Below are positions 34,073 to 45,635 of a stretch of 64,000 nt of DNA, piece by piece. This DNA comes from Aaosphaeria pasadenensis (lineage: Eukaryota > Ascomycota > Dothideomycetes > Pleosporales): positions 186,001 through 250,000 of the forward strand of contig JAKLMB010000002.1 of assembly GCA_022813625.1 (NCBI GenBank). Direction: 5' to 3'. A model generated the notes under the pieces. The model made no database searches and was not told the DNA's origin. It saw nothing but the letters and a program-made list of their open reading frames with translations. Made by a program: the position numbers and the translations under genes. Position 1 is the stretch's first letter; each line of letters starts with the position of its first letter.

Positions 34073-34755
34073 TCATATCCGGGCCTGTTGAAGGATCTTG
34101 GAGTCCTGCTGGAGTCGGATCAGGTCCCGCTGCTCAGAAAAGACCTGTCGGGCCCTCTCGAGGACCATTTCGAAGCCCTCCTTTCCCTTGGCGGCATTCT
34201 GTTGGAACCTATCGACAGTGAACTGCTCGATGGAGTTCTTGATCTTTTGCCAGCCGCCGCAGAAGGCGGTGATCTCGGCACGCTGCTGGAAGGTGGTCTT
34301 CGCGTGAGGAGAGGCGGACGAGGGAGAGTAGGTGCAGGTCTCGCGGACAGAGATGAGGTCCGAGTAGGTCATGTTCATCGAGCACATGGTGACCTTCTTT
34401 TCCGTTGGGTCGACATATGAAGTCTCGTAGACGAGCGAGGTTTCCGAGCCGCCGAGGATGCTGGTGACCCACTTGGGTGCAGACTGTTGGCAGGTGATGA
34501 GACGTTCTGTGCGAAGCTGCGAGACGCGTTAGTCGAGTGTACAATTGATGGATGATGACGGTGGGGAACGGAAGATGTAGAAGAGAGAAGGAATGGACTT
34601 ACGATGCCAGTTGCGGGATCAACGGTCCTGCTGAGGGTGTCGACGGCGATGACATGGGGAGTCTTCTCGTTCCATGGGCCGTACTTCCTCCAGTTTGCAG
34701 TAGAGACCTCCTCCCAAGAGTAGTCGAAGTCGGTTTGTTGTTGGAAAATCTTCAT
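34073..34755 (-). CDS. ups2: PRELI/MSF1-domain lipid-transfer protein (Ups2-like)
   Basis: Exons 34755-34603 and 34516-34073 flank an 86-nt intron (GTAAGT donor, GACTAAC branch site, GCAG acceptor), giving 198 residues. The PRELI domain fills most of the protein: MKIFQQQTDFDYSWEEVSTA, WNEKTPHVIAVDTLSR, LRTERLITCQQSAPKWVTSI, and KKVTMCSMNMTYSDLISVRE. Ups/PRELI proteins carry phospholipids across the mitochondrial intermembrane space with Mdm35. The N-terminus resembles Ups2/SLMO more than Ups1, suggesting phosphatidylserine transfer; that sub-assignment is inferred. The reading frame is open ~300 bases upstream, but the family start is the ATG at 34755. Residues 180-198 form a charged tail. 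Confidence 0.93.
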
Positions 34756-37302
34756 TGTGGCGGCGTTGAGATGGTCGCGTTGACCAGCAGTGGGAGCGAG
34801 AAAATCAGGGACCAACGGGCGCAAGGCCTTTGTAAGTAGCGTCTGCGCGCAGGCAGGAGAGTCAAGGCGAGGGTTTGACAGTGGAAGGTGTGGGGTAATC
34901 CGCTGAGTTGGTTGAGATGGAAAGGCGGTGAAATGCTGGCGGTGAGGTTGACGATAAGAGAGAGTGCGTGTGTGAAGGAGTTGTGCGTGTTGTGGTGGAA
35001 GGGTGAGTAATAAGAGGGAAAAAAGGAAAAAGGCCAGGGTTCCGTTGGGCGAGAAAACTAGCAAGACTAGGATGGCGAGCCCTGGCTAACAGACTTTAGT
35101 ACATAGAGGAAAGTCTGGCTAGAGTCTCGGCTATGGGGATGTACAAGGACAAGTACACAGTACAAGACTAACAACTGGTGGGAAATGGCGCAAGGACCAA
35201 TTACCGGTACCGGCGACGGACTCGCGGCAATTGGCGGTGATGGGGGGGAGAAGTGTTTCTTTTTTGGCTTGTGACAGTGACAGTGGCTGTGACTCGCGAT
35301 CGTAAGTCAGTTGTGAACTGTAGTATACTCCGTACAGATGTCGCAATGATTTGATAAGAGTTCGAGGCTAGAAGATTATTGCTTTTCGAAGTAGATTTTG
35401 AGTAGTCGATTGTGTCGCGTGTTTGCGTGTGTACCTCACACGAGCAATGTACTTATGAAGGAAAGTGTCCAAGATGACGAAGACGGAAGCCCGAGATAGT
35501 TGCTAGACTGGGGAACGCCGATAACTAAGAGGATGTCTTTTTGTTTGCGTCGTACGAGGTACTCCGTACTCATACAGTTCACTTGTACTGTGTACTGTGT
35601 ACTTTGCAAGGCCAATTACTCGTAGTCCATGTTTGTTAGGCTCTGAGCCCGAGGAAAACCCTTCTTTCATTCTTCTTTCATCCTTCCTTTCCCTTCCCCC
35701 ATTCCTTTCCCTTCCATTCCCGTCAACCAATCATACCTTGGCATTCGTCTTTACACCCACAAGCGTCTCCGGTGCGCCGATCCGATCCTGCTAGTCCCGA
35801 ACATGCCTAGCTGCCCTAATTGTGTTTCTCCTTCGTCTTGTTATCCCAGCCAATGGTGAGCCACTTACGTTAGCACGCAATCCGACTTTGCCCGTATGAC
35901 GTTATTCCCGATTCCGCCTACTCCCAATTGACCACTCGTACAAGACTACAAGTTGTAGGTACAGTGTACATGTCACTCGACTTGTCACCGAGCCACTCAG
36001 CTTTTCCACCCTTCCCCATCATCGACCATCGACTTCTGTGGGGGAGAAACTGATAGACTCGGCTTGAGATCGTGCGAATATGACTGGGTCGTCCGAGCAG
36101 ATCTGCCCTACAAGGTTTTCGCCTCATCGATGTCCATGTTGATGATCATCTCCATCGAATTTCTTCATGTTTCCATCTCTCTCCAAATACGAGTACGGCA
36201 AACAATGTACTTGCACCTCGTACGATGGATGATGTTTGATGCTCGTAACCTAACGAGTAGAACTATCCGTGGGCTTCCAATGTCTCTCAATCAGTCTCGC
36301 ACACTTACGAACACTCCGACCTCACTAAGCTGATGATCCAATCGCTGGAGAAATATTTCCCATTTACTACACAGTCACAGGGTCTTTCCTTAGCATGTGG
36401 ACCATCACCAAAGTTCAATATGTGTTAAAATAGATTCAATCGTTCGTTGCAATAATGACGGCGGAAAGATTGGGACTAAACGTTCGTGGATCTAGTCCTA
36501 AAGCGGTATAGCGTATGTTGATGACCACACGCTCACGACGGTGAGGTGTGCACTACCGTGACTACGAGTACCTCACCATAGCTCATTGACCTTTATCTTC
36601 TTAAATCTTCGAGGCTCGAGTTTTTACAAAACATTTCATTGCACCACCGTCGGTATGGTTTGTTCAAATTAAAAGCAACTATCAGGTTGAACATAAAACA
36701 GCGAGCGGACGTGTCACAGTTCTCCGGGTTTCGCTTAAGTACAGTCACAATGTGTAAGGATAACAAGCAGTGGAAGCATAACAAAGGCAAAGTGACTTCG
36801 ATGGTAGACCAAGTCATTGGCTACCCCATATTGAAACCTGTGTCTACATATCTCCAGATTGCAACTGGAACGATGGTCTCCCTGGATTATCCCGAACATG
36901 TAATGATCTCGAAATAGATCAGTCCGCTTGTCAAGAACAATCGTACACATCAAGGCAGGCGCATCAAGTCCACGGACTTTGTAATGCGGACATTTCGACA
37001 TAGGAACTAATGTCAAGTTTTCTACACAAAGCGACAGGAAAGCGTTCGGACACCTGAAACCCAGAGTCTATTGAGGTTGCATGGCCAATTATGCATGCTT
37101 GATGTAAGCATTCTTCATCTTTGAGATCAATTAGTTAAATGGAGTGAAAATCCTCAACGACAAAGTGTATCTTTCCCAGTACTATCCACAATCTTTCCAA
37201 CTCATCACATTCCTTTTTCGTTTCTTTTTTCCGTTCTTTCTCCATTGCATTCGCTTGATCCATTTTCAAATCATTCATTGAAACATACACATAGACAACA
37301 AG
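34756..37302. promoter_or_regulatory. Long divergent intergenic region
   Basis: This 2.5 kb lies between ups2 (-) and the small secreted protein gene (+). It carries TACTCCGTAC at 35326-35335 and 35560-35569, GTACTGTGTACTGTGTAC near 35586, and a TTCTTTC/CCTTCC-rich stretch at 35665-35720. Only short, unrecognised ORFs occur. Confidence 0.5.
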
Positions 37303-37912
37303 ATGCCTTCTTTCCCAGCCACTTTCCTTCTCGTCGCTCTCGCCGCCATCCCCTACGTTGCCGCCGCCGAGAAACCTTGTGTGAAATTCGGAGGCTTCAT
37401 GAACGGTGCCATCGTCTACGGAAACGAAAAACCTCTGGCTCAGGGCTACGAAGTGGAATCTTTCGCCTTCAACGTCACGTCCGGTCCGACAGGGGAAACT
37501 TTGTGCGACACAAACGGTGTTGAGCCGTCCAAAAGCGGTGACGAATCGAACTGGAGCTGTTCGGACGGCGCGGTGCTCATGTGGCGTATGGTCGAGTCGA
37601 GCCAGGACGATCATGTGCGAGCGACTCTCAGGTACACGCCCAAGGACATACCAGAGTAAGTGCTCGATTGTTGCTGTTTTCTCGTCCCCCCTTTTCTTTC
37701 TCTCCCGCCGCTACCTTTTAATTGCTACTTTTTTTCCTTCGGGAGATACAATGGACTGATGCTGTGACTATAGGATTGCTGTTCTCGGCCTGGAAGAGGG
37801 ATGGACTCTCACATGCCAGAACTCCAGTGGTTGCAGAGGAGACATCACGGGTGTCAAGTGCTTCCAGTGTCAAGTCGCTGTCCCTGAGGACCCTAGCTGC
37901 GAAGGAATATGA
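37303..37912 (+). CDS. Small secreted cysteine-rich protein, effector-like
   Basis: Exons 37303-37655 and 37774-37912 are joined across a 118-nt intron (GTAAGT donor, TATAG acceptor; frame conserved), giving 163 residues. A clear signal peptide occupies residues 1-21 (MPSFPATFLLVALAAIPYVAAA). The mature part has eight cysteines (KPC, TLC, WSC, LTC, SGC, VKC, FQC, PSC), an even number consistent with four disulphides, and three N-glycosylation sequons (NVT, NWS, NSS). Five of the cysteines come from the second exon. I do not recognise the family. Size, secretion and cysteine content fit a secreted effector or a cell-wall/antifungal-type protein, but none of these is shown. No transmembrane helix or GPI-like tail is present. 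Confidence 0.82.
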
Positions 37913-38545
37913 TTTCCTACCATTCGTCATTTTTCATTGGTTGTTGCATAGATTTACTATAAGCCTTGTATTGTTAGGTTAACGTGGCATACACATCCCC
38001 TATTTAGCATACAGTATGTTACCTCATCGAACGAAAACTTTGATCACGGATTTATTACCCATTGGAAAGAGCAAACCTTGTTTCCCTACTACATGTTCTT
38101 ATTATGCTCCTTCTCCTCCTCCTTCTTCTCTAATTTCGTCTTCCTAGTATGTGTCTCCTCCATCAGACTTATAGTATCAGTTACAAATATCGTACATATA
38201 CATTCCTGGGAACGATTGGCTTTCTCCTCTCCCTTATCCAATCATCAACCCTAGGAACATATCAATCTACCTAATCATACAGGGGTTCGGAGCTCGACAC
38301 CGTCTAGGCGGAGACAGGAAAGGGGAAATAAAAGTACATCCGAACAGCGATCGAATTACAGACAAACAAACAAGGAAACACCAAATCCGATCTCTGTGTA
38401 CGTGCTGAATTATAGCGCACAAGAGTGGGGTATAAAGCAAAGCAAAGTATGGTCGGGTCGAAACGAGGGTAGAGAATATCGACCTCCTGGTTGGAGACGT
38501 GCGATCTTGCCTACCCCTGGTCGCCAAAAGGGTGTTGGGTCGTAT
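37913..38545. other. Convergent intergenic spacer
   Basis: A 0.6-kb AT-rich spacer between the 3' ends of the secreted-protein gene and the DJ-1-like gene, with no supported gene. Confidence 0.5.
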
Positions 38546-39547
38546 TCACGACTCGTCTTCGTTGAGACGCGGAACACCAGCAGTGCCGAGGGCGTACTCG
38601 ACGGCCTCGCTGCGGTCCCAAAAGTATTCGCGTACGAACGCGGTCATCATGTCGACGGCGGTGAATGCCGAGCTGCTGCTCCAGATGCGGTCCTGGCGCG
38701 TCCAGGGGGAATCCTGCCAATGGATCGAGGGTCGTCGTTGGCGGAGGGCTGGGAGAAGTTGAGGCGGGCCCGTGGCTCGTTTGTCGTGGAGAAGGTTGGT
38801 TTGGGCCAGGAGGGCAATGCCGGATGATATGCTAAGGACTGCAATGAGATCGGGCGCTTGGTGTGTGATGAAGGCTGCCACGGATGCGGGGACGTCCAGG
38901 GAGGAGAAAGAGCCAGGGACAATGAGGACGTCGAATTGAGGGGCGTCGTCGAATGAGTTCTGGGGTGGCAAGTCAGCAATGTCATTCTTCGTCCGTGTCG
39001 GCGATACGGAGGGGACAGGGCAGTTGTGGTAACCTTTATCTCCAGCCAATTTCTCTTCAATGGTCAGATCGTCAAAGGGAGCACGACCAAAATCCGCGAA
39101 ACCGGCTCGACCAAGCGCTCAATTGCTTCTCTTGGTCGGAAGGAGCATTTGGCTTGGGTGGTGGAAAAGTGGTGGTCTCGGATTCGGGTGGTTTCAATGT
39201 ACCGTCACTCCTATTCGAGCGCCGGAGGTGACAGGGAATGAACCTCCAGTCTCGCTGACATAACGAATGTCAATCTCGTCGACGGCCTCTTCCAAAGCAC
39301 TTTCTGGTGCATTAGATCTGCCGATTTGGTTTCGGCTCACCATTGTGAGCATGTCGACGGGCACAGCTAGGTCCAAGAGACCGAGTTGGGCTTGGGTGAG
39401 AACGAGTACCCCAACCTTCAATGAGGATTTTGAAGGAGGTGCGTAGCCGATGTTTAAATCCTCTTCAGAGGTGGACGATGTCGTCAAGTAGTAAAACAGG
39501 TCGGCCTGCGATGGAAAGTGTGTGTAGCCTCGAGGTGTTGAAGGCAT
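38546..39547 (-). CDS. DJ-1/PfpI-like protein lacking the nucleophile cysteine
   Basis: Exons 39547-39203 and 38959-38546 are joined across a 243-nt intron (GTACAT donor, CCCCAG acceptor, phase 0), giving about 252 residues. The class I glutamine-amidotransferase-like fold shows LKVGVLVLTQAQLGLLDLAVPVDML, VTSGARIGVT joined to NSFDDAPQFDVLIVPG, IAVLSISSGIALLAQTNLLHDKRAT and SSSAFTAVDMMTAFV. In DJ-1/PfpI proteins the strand-loop before the nucleophile helix normally reads VCTG; here it reads ISSG, so the cysteine is Ser. The usual Thr-Asn-Lys region after KRAT is also absent. A catalytically inactive or altered member is inferred. The intron is long and could hide a further exon, but the joined sequence reads well. 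Confidence 0.78.
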
Positions 39548-41190
39548 GAGGGAAGAATGATATTATGAACGACAAATGTGAGCAAGATGTAGCTTCAGAA
39601 GTGTTAGGCTAGAGGCTAGGAGTAAGATGAATGCCTGATGAGTAGTATGGCATTGAGGCAGCACAGTGGGATTTATAGAAAAAAAAGTGAGTATTCCCTA
39701 TACAAACATACGTGCCGGCATCAATCCCCCCTGGTCGACGATGATGCTTAGCTTTGCGCGTCATATGTGACAGGAATGAATCACACGCTTAATTGGCGCT
39801 GCAACAATATCGGCCATCTAAGCATATCTGACTACTTAGTACTGAGTAAACCTTGGACCGAACCCATGACGGTTCAGCCCCTTGAGGCTGGTTACTGTAA
39901 GTTCCTACTGTTCCCGCGTGTTCGCTTACGGCGTGTGGTAACTAGCGTTGGAAAGGGCGGCGGGCGGATAGGACCCGAGCGTCACCATCCTTGAACCATC
40001 CCTATTGATGCGGGCCTGTCATGGTCTATGGATGGAAGAAGAAGCTTCCATAGAATTCGTAAATAATTAAAGACAACTTATCTCAACCCCAATTGAGTCC
40101 TTGACGCCCCAAAGTTACGCGTACTGAGCCATCAATATTTCGTCCGTGGTGTACGCGGCCAGGAGCTGGGACAGAGCAAAGGTCGGTTGGAGGTTGGAGG
40201 CTTTCAGGCAGCACAATTTGCGTACCTCTGGTTGGAACTTGGATCTGTCGTCGTGGATCGCGGCACGGCCGGCGACCTATCTAACTGCAAGGAAGTATGA
40301 ACGTGTCCCAAACAGTTTCAATGATAATAAGCGTATCCATGACCGTTGACTTGACTGATGACTTCAATCTGATAGAGATTGGCGGCTGTGCAGACGGTTT
40401 GCGAGGGAGAAACCGGTTGGCCTAAACGATGGCCTTCCTTTCCAAGCAGGCCTAATGTCTAAGGCTCAAAACGTGAATGTCATCTGCCACGATATTGCTT
40501 GGAATAGTAATAGTAATAATGGACTCCGTAATGTAGCGGGAGATGAACGCGGACCGTGAGCGTAAGTAGTGAGTCAAAGGTGGAAGATTTCAAGATGGGC
40601 CATCTACAGTCCCGGTTTTACCCTGCTGCACATGACCCTTCCTCCCATGCCTCCATCTGCGAGGGAGCTTCGGTGTTTGAAGACCGACCTTCCACGGGCG
40701 CTCCGGCATCAGCGATTCGTGCCTATTGGGGCGCTCGAGTCGTACATCACAAAGGATATCAAAGTATTCCTCGCATTCGTGATGCAATGCTCGACCGAAC
40801 ACATGTGGTGGCGGTTGTTACGTATGCCACCACTACAGTTCCATCACAACTTCTCGAGGTATGTGAGCATCATTATTATCATCATTGTAAATAATCATGT
40901 AGCCAGCAGGGTGTCGTTCAAGATGTTGACTCTCGTATCTCTGTCGCAGCAGAAATTCTCATGTTTGCTTGCATGGATCTATATTTTCCCTATCGCCGTC
41001 TCGGTGATTCGGTGAATTGCGGGGACGGGCGATTGCAAGTACCGTAATGGCCAGTGAATAAGAAGAATGACAAGAAGAAAAAAAAACACTGATGTAGCAG
41101 GCTGTCGCTCATTGCATGCCCGAAAGGTATCCTAGTAGAAGAACTCCAACAACCTCCAATCGCCTTTGCTGATTGACCATTTCACCAGCT
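39548..41190. other. Tandem intergenic region, no supported gene
   Basis: 1.6 kb between atx1 and the DJ-1-like gene. Overlapping 148- and 112-codon ORFs on the plus strand (40556-41015) are in competing frames, have poly-Ile or His-rich tails and match no family. I do not call them. Confidence 0.45.
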
Positions 41191-41503
41191 TTACACGTCC
41201 CTTGGGGTACCATCAGCTTCTCCCGACTTAACGGCCTTGCCAGTCTTCTTGATCTTCTCGAGGACAGTCTCGTAGTCGAGGGACTCGTCGGCGACGATTT
41301 CGGCGGTTTGGGACTCAAGAGAGACGTTGTAAGATTTGACACCTAGAGTTGCAGCATGAGCTTCCATTTGTGACAGATACCACGGAGGTGACGGTGATTT
41401 GTTCGGATTGCTTACCATCGAGCTTCTTCAGCACGCGCTCGACAGCGCCGGAGCAACCGCCGCAGCTCATGGCAACGTTGAACTTGTAGTTGTGCTCGGC
41501 CAT
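41191..41503 (-). CDS. atx1: Copper metallochaperone Atx1
   Basis: Exons 41503-41416 and 41342-41191 flank a 73-nt intron (GTAAGC donor, TCTAG acceptor), giving 79 residues, the usual size. The metal-binding motif MSCGGC is at residues 12-17 in MAEHNYKFNVAMSCGGCSGA, followed by the HMA-fold strands VKSYNVSLESQTAEIV and a Lys-rich helix (LEKIKKTGKAVKSG). Atx1 takes copper(I) in the cytosol and hands it to the Golgi copper ATPase Ccc2. The gene is transcribed divergently from palA with 1.18 kb between the start codons. Confidence 0.95.
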
Positions 41504-42679
41504 TGTTATTGTGTTGGGTATAGTCGGGGGAAAGAAGAGAGTCGGTTTGGTAGTTATGAGAGGTGATTTGTAATTTGGTCCGAGATTCAGGAAGAGGGTC
41601 GGCTCGCTGGTGTTGGTAAGGGTGGGCGTGGTGGGGTGGCTATGTGGAGCTGGTCTTTGAGGTATAGTAGAGTACAGAGTTGGGCTTCGATGCGGCTTAT
41701 ATATGATATGAGAAGAGAGAAAGAGAGACAGAGGACACGAACGGAAATGGTAGCTCCAGAGCCGAAAGTGAAGAGGGGGCTTGCGCAAGTTTCGAAATGG
41801 TGTTGCAATCCCCACTAGATTGTTTGTAAATTGCTACGAGGTATTATTGCGGTGACTTGCCGCTGACATATCGGTAATCAGGAACATACACCTTGGCTGA
41901 GGTATGGTATCAACTCCAGAACAGGCATGCCCGCGACTCGGATCGCCGCACCAAGGTTGCAATGGCATTTTAGCGCTTTGGTTAATGGCAATAATTGGTG
42001 AGATCGAATATGTATCCTTACTACCCAGTGTGCCATGCCAGTATCTCACAAAGTACGCATTGGCCTGTGGCGCAAAAAACTTGCTCATTATTGAGGCTCG
42101 TGGGTTCGGAGCCTCAAACTCGTGCTAAGCTATCCGATTGAACGAGTGCGTGGGCCATTTCCCTAAGAGGAAAACACGGTGTCATATACTCCGTACTGTG
42201 TAATCGGACTTGTTAATATAGTCGTGTCTTTGATGGAGTATTATCAATGTTGTTGCATGGCAAGAGGGACGAGCATTCATACTGTGTAGAGGAAGAGTAC
42301 CGCTTGATCAGAAATCCACAGTAGGGTCTGGCAAGGAGATCCTATGATTAAGTCATGGTTGAGAACAAGATTAGAGGCTCTTGACAAAACAGATACAGAG
42401 GCCCATTATGTTCCATCAGAAATTATTGCAACTGTCAACAGCAAATGTCCGTGATGAAGTACATACCTATGTATATGTATGAAGGTACATAGGTAGGTAC
42501 CCAAGTTGAATGGACCAGATGGAGAGACCGAGACTAAGGCATCCCTGTCCCAGTCCTCCAATCCCTGCAACAACGTCACCGCGAACTTTCAAACCTGATG
42601 CCCCGCGCCTCATACACACAAAAACATCAACATCAACCGCAACACACACTAATATCACTTGCCTTGTATATATATAGTC
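41504..42679. promoter_or_regulatory. Divergent promoter of atx1 and palA
   Basis: A 1.18-kb shared upstream region. It contains TACTCCGTACTGTG at 42187 and a near-palindromic ACATACCTATGTATATGTATGAAGGTACATAGGTAGGTAC-like stretch at about 42460-42500. A TATATATATA stretch ends only a few bases before the palA ATG. Confidence 0.5.
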
Positions 42680-45336
42680 ATGGCCTCGTAAGCACAAACC
42701 TTCCAAAGCTTCACAACTATCTCGCAAGGCTGCTAACAATCAACCCAGAAATATTCTCTTCCTCCCCTTTCGGCGGTCCCATGGCGTATCCCTTTCCGAA
42801 GCAATCAAGCAGTACATATCCTCCAAATATGACCAACACCCAGACATGTTCACCAAGGACCTCGAGACGATCGAGAAGCTTCGTTCGACGGCCATCCACG
42901 CCCAGGATCCCCACCCAAGCAACATCCTGAAGCTACAAGCGTACGCCGCACAGCTCGTCTGGATCAGCGGCAAGTTCCCCATCGACATCGGCGTCGAGTT
43001 CCCTTGGTACCCGGCCATTGGATACAATACGAGCAGACCTGTGGCAAGGAATAATGTGAGATTTGAGTTGGCCAATATTCTGTTCAACCTGGCTGCTATG
43101 TATTCGCAGCTTGCGATGTCATCGAATCGCGGCACCTCGGACGGACTGAAGGTCGCGGCGAACAATTTCTGCCTCGCGGCTGGTGTCTTGAAACATCTTC
43201 GCGATAACGTCCTACCGGAATTGAGGACCTCACCCCCCGAGGATATGGACACTTCGACTTTGGACAGCTTGGAGAAGTTGATGCTGGCACAGGGGCAAGA
43301 ATGCTTTTGGCAGAAGGCTGTGAAGGATGGGATGAAGGATGTTACAATCGCGCGACTCGCCGCCCGAGTGTCGGATCTTTACAATGAGGCCAGTGAGGCT
43401 GGGATAAAATCAGACGCAATCAGCAGCGAATGGATACACCATATGACGGCCAAGCACCACCACTTTGCGGCTGCGGCACAGTACAGGGCGGCTTGTGATT
43501 GCTTGGAGAAGCGCAAGTACGGAGAGGAGGTGGCAAGATTAAGGGACAGCATCACATGCGTCAACGAAGCATTGAAAGAGCAACGGTACATCAACAAAGT
43601 GGTACTGGCCGATCTGAATGGACTGAAGAACAAGGTCACCGAGGATCTGAAGCGTGCCGAGAAGGATAATGACATGATTTATCTGCTACCAGTACCACCC
43701 AAGCCAGAGTTGAAGATACTAGATCGAGCAAACATGGTGGTCTCGAGAGTGCCAAAAGAGGTGGCAGATTCGAACGCGTTGCTCGGCGAGAACAGTGAGC
43801 TTGGGGCTCCCCTCTTTTCGAAGCTCGTACCATACTCCGTCCATCTTGCTGCCAGCATCTACGTGGACCGACGCGATCGCCTGGTCAACAACACCATCAT
43901 CGATGAACTCGAAGCACTGACTACTCAGATACACGAGGTTCTTACAAGTTTGAATCTTCCAGGATCATTGCAGGCTCTCGAAAAACCCCTTGGTCTACCA
44001 CCGGGTCTGGTGGCTCATGCCGACGAGATACGGCAACAGGACGGGCTGAACCGCTTGCAGCGCTCTATGGAAGACACGAAGAAACTGAAACACAGTGATC
44101 AGGCGATCTACCAAGAGGGTGTTGGCATCTTGAAATCCGAAGCAGCCGAGGATGAGGCAGCAAGGAGAAAGTATGGAACAGACCGCTGGAAACGTGCATC
44201 TGCTGAACAGGCTGCACCAAAACTCTATGCTCAGATCAATGAAATCGACGGCTACTTCAAAGCCGCTGCGAACAGTGACAATATAGTCAAGACGAAGCTC
44301 AAGGAGAATGAGCGACACATTCAACTACTAAATGGGCCTGACCACGATCTTGAAAACTTTGTGCCGAGTGGGAGGCGGCCAGCAATCACCGGAGTCGTGG
44401 AGCGGGAAGCCGGCAAGTTGAGAGGCTGTTTCAATGAAGTGAGCAGGTTGGAGAGCAGGAGGAGACGGAAGATTGAAGCTCTTCGCACGAAGGCGAGGCA
44501 GGATGACATAAGTAAGTGTTTGCATATGTTTGTTCGGCTATGGATCAGGCCATGCTCACAAGTTGAATAGATCCTGATCTGCTCCGCGAGACCGCTCGCT
44601 TAGAGCGGGAGTACCCCATGCAAGCGATTGAGGCTGTACAGTTCGAATCTCTATTCGACAAGCGACTGCAGATGTACGATGTCGACCAGGAGATGGTCAG
44701 GGACGAAGAGCACGAACAGCAGGAGGCCATCAAGCGGCTGCAGGACGCAAATGCAGCGTTTGTGAATGCTCGCCGGGGCGACCAATCGACAAAGCAACGC
44801 GAACAGGCTTTGCAGAGCCTCGAAAATGCTTACTTCAAGTATAAAGAGATAATATCGAACCTCGACGTGGGCCGGAAGTTCTACAATGACCTCGCCAAGA
44901 TCGTCAACAGGTTCAGGGACGACTGTCGAAGCTTCGCGTACCAGCGCAAGCAGGAAGCATCTCAGTATGAAAGGTATGTGTGGTGTATGCCCATATCGAT
45001 ACTTTGGATATCTACTAACGGACTTGAACGAACAGCGATATCGCCACTGCAATGAGCTCTCTCAACCTGCAACAAGCGAATTCGAGCTCACTGCAGCAGC
45101 AGCGTGAGGTAGACGCCCAGGACCCACAGTACGGAGCGAACGCACATGCAGAGGAGCCATTGACGGCGCCTACGCCGACACGAGCGAGCGTAGCACCGCC
45201 GAACCCGGGAATGTGGACGCCAGAGGTTGGCATCCGTTTTGCGGGAGTGCCAACAGCCTCGGGCAACGGTCGACCAGCGAATGGGCCTCCGCAAGATGGA
45301 CGGTGGGATCCCACGCAGGGCCTGAAGTTTGCATAG
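42680..45336 (+). CDS. palA: PalA/Rim20, BRO1-domain pH-signalling scaffold
   Basis: Four exons were rebuilt: 42680-42687 (8 nt), 42749-44511, 44571-44973 and 45036-45336, with introns of 59-62 nt, giving 824 residues. PalA/Rim20 is an ALIX-type scaffold of the alkaline-pH pathway: it binds ESCRT-III (Vps32) through its BRO1 domain and YPX[LI] motifs in the PacC/Rim101 factor, bringing it to its protease. BRO1 fills about residues 3-380 (NILFLPFRRSHGVSLSEAIK, LQAYAAQLVWISGKFPIDIG, FELANILFNLAAMYSQLA). The V-domain follows, with LGLPPGLVAHADEIR and a long coiled coil. The C-terminus is Pro-rich and ends WDPTQGLKFA. The 8-nt first exon (M-A-S) needs the first intron to reach the BRO1 frame. Confidence 0.96.
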
Positions 45337-45610
45337 AAGGGCGATCAGGTGGGCTGTCGGGAGATCTGGTCAGCAAGGAACGCATGAGCGTCTGACAAGG
45401 CATGGTAGATAGATATATTTCTGGCTAGTACATAGTTAATCTAGAGATTGAATGGATGACATTTCCAGAATCATGTTTCGGTCAGTATCCACCATTGGAG
45501 ATAACCCAAACTGTCGCTTGAATCACATAAAACAATTGAGACTGGCTATATCGTAGGATGCAGTTACTAGTTGTCCGGCAAGGCTTTCTCTGGCTCGGTC
45601 CGTTTGCGTG

Positions 45611-45635
45611 GGGATGGGATGGGATGGGATGGGAT
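45611..45635. repeat. Five tandem copies of GGGAT
   Basis: A perfect (GGGAT)5 pentanucleotide run, followed by GGGGG. Confidence 0.9.

Noticed and set aside
34375..35064. 229-codon minus-strand ORF extending the Ups2-like protein upstream
   Set aside because: PRELI proteins begin at MKIFQ; the upstream extension is low-complexity, and the ORF runs through the spliced intron in the wrong frame.
40556..41015. Two overlapping plus-strand ORFs of 112 and 148 codons
   Set aside because: They compete in different frames, include a poly-Ile run and show no family or codon-use support.
44641..44650. GTTCGAATC box resembling a tRNA B box
   Set aside because: It lies inside a palA exon and has no matching A box or cloverleaf. 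I found no supported tRNA anywhere in the window.
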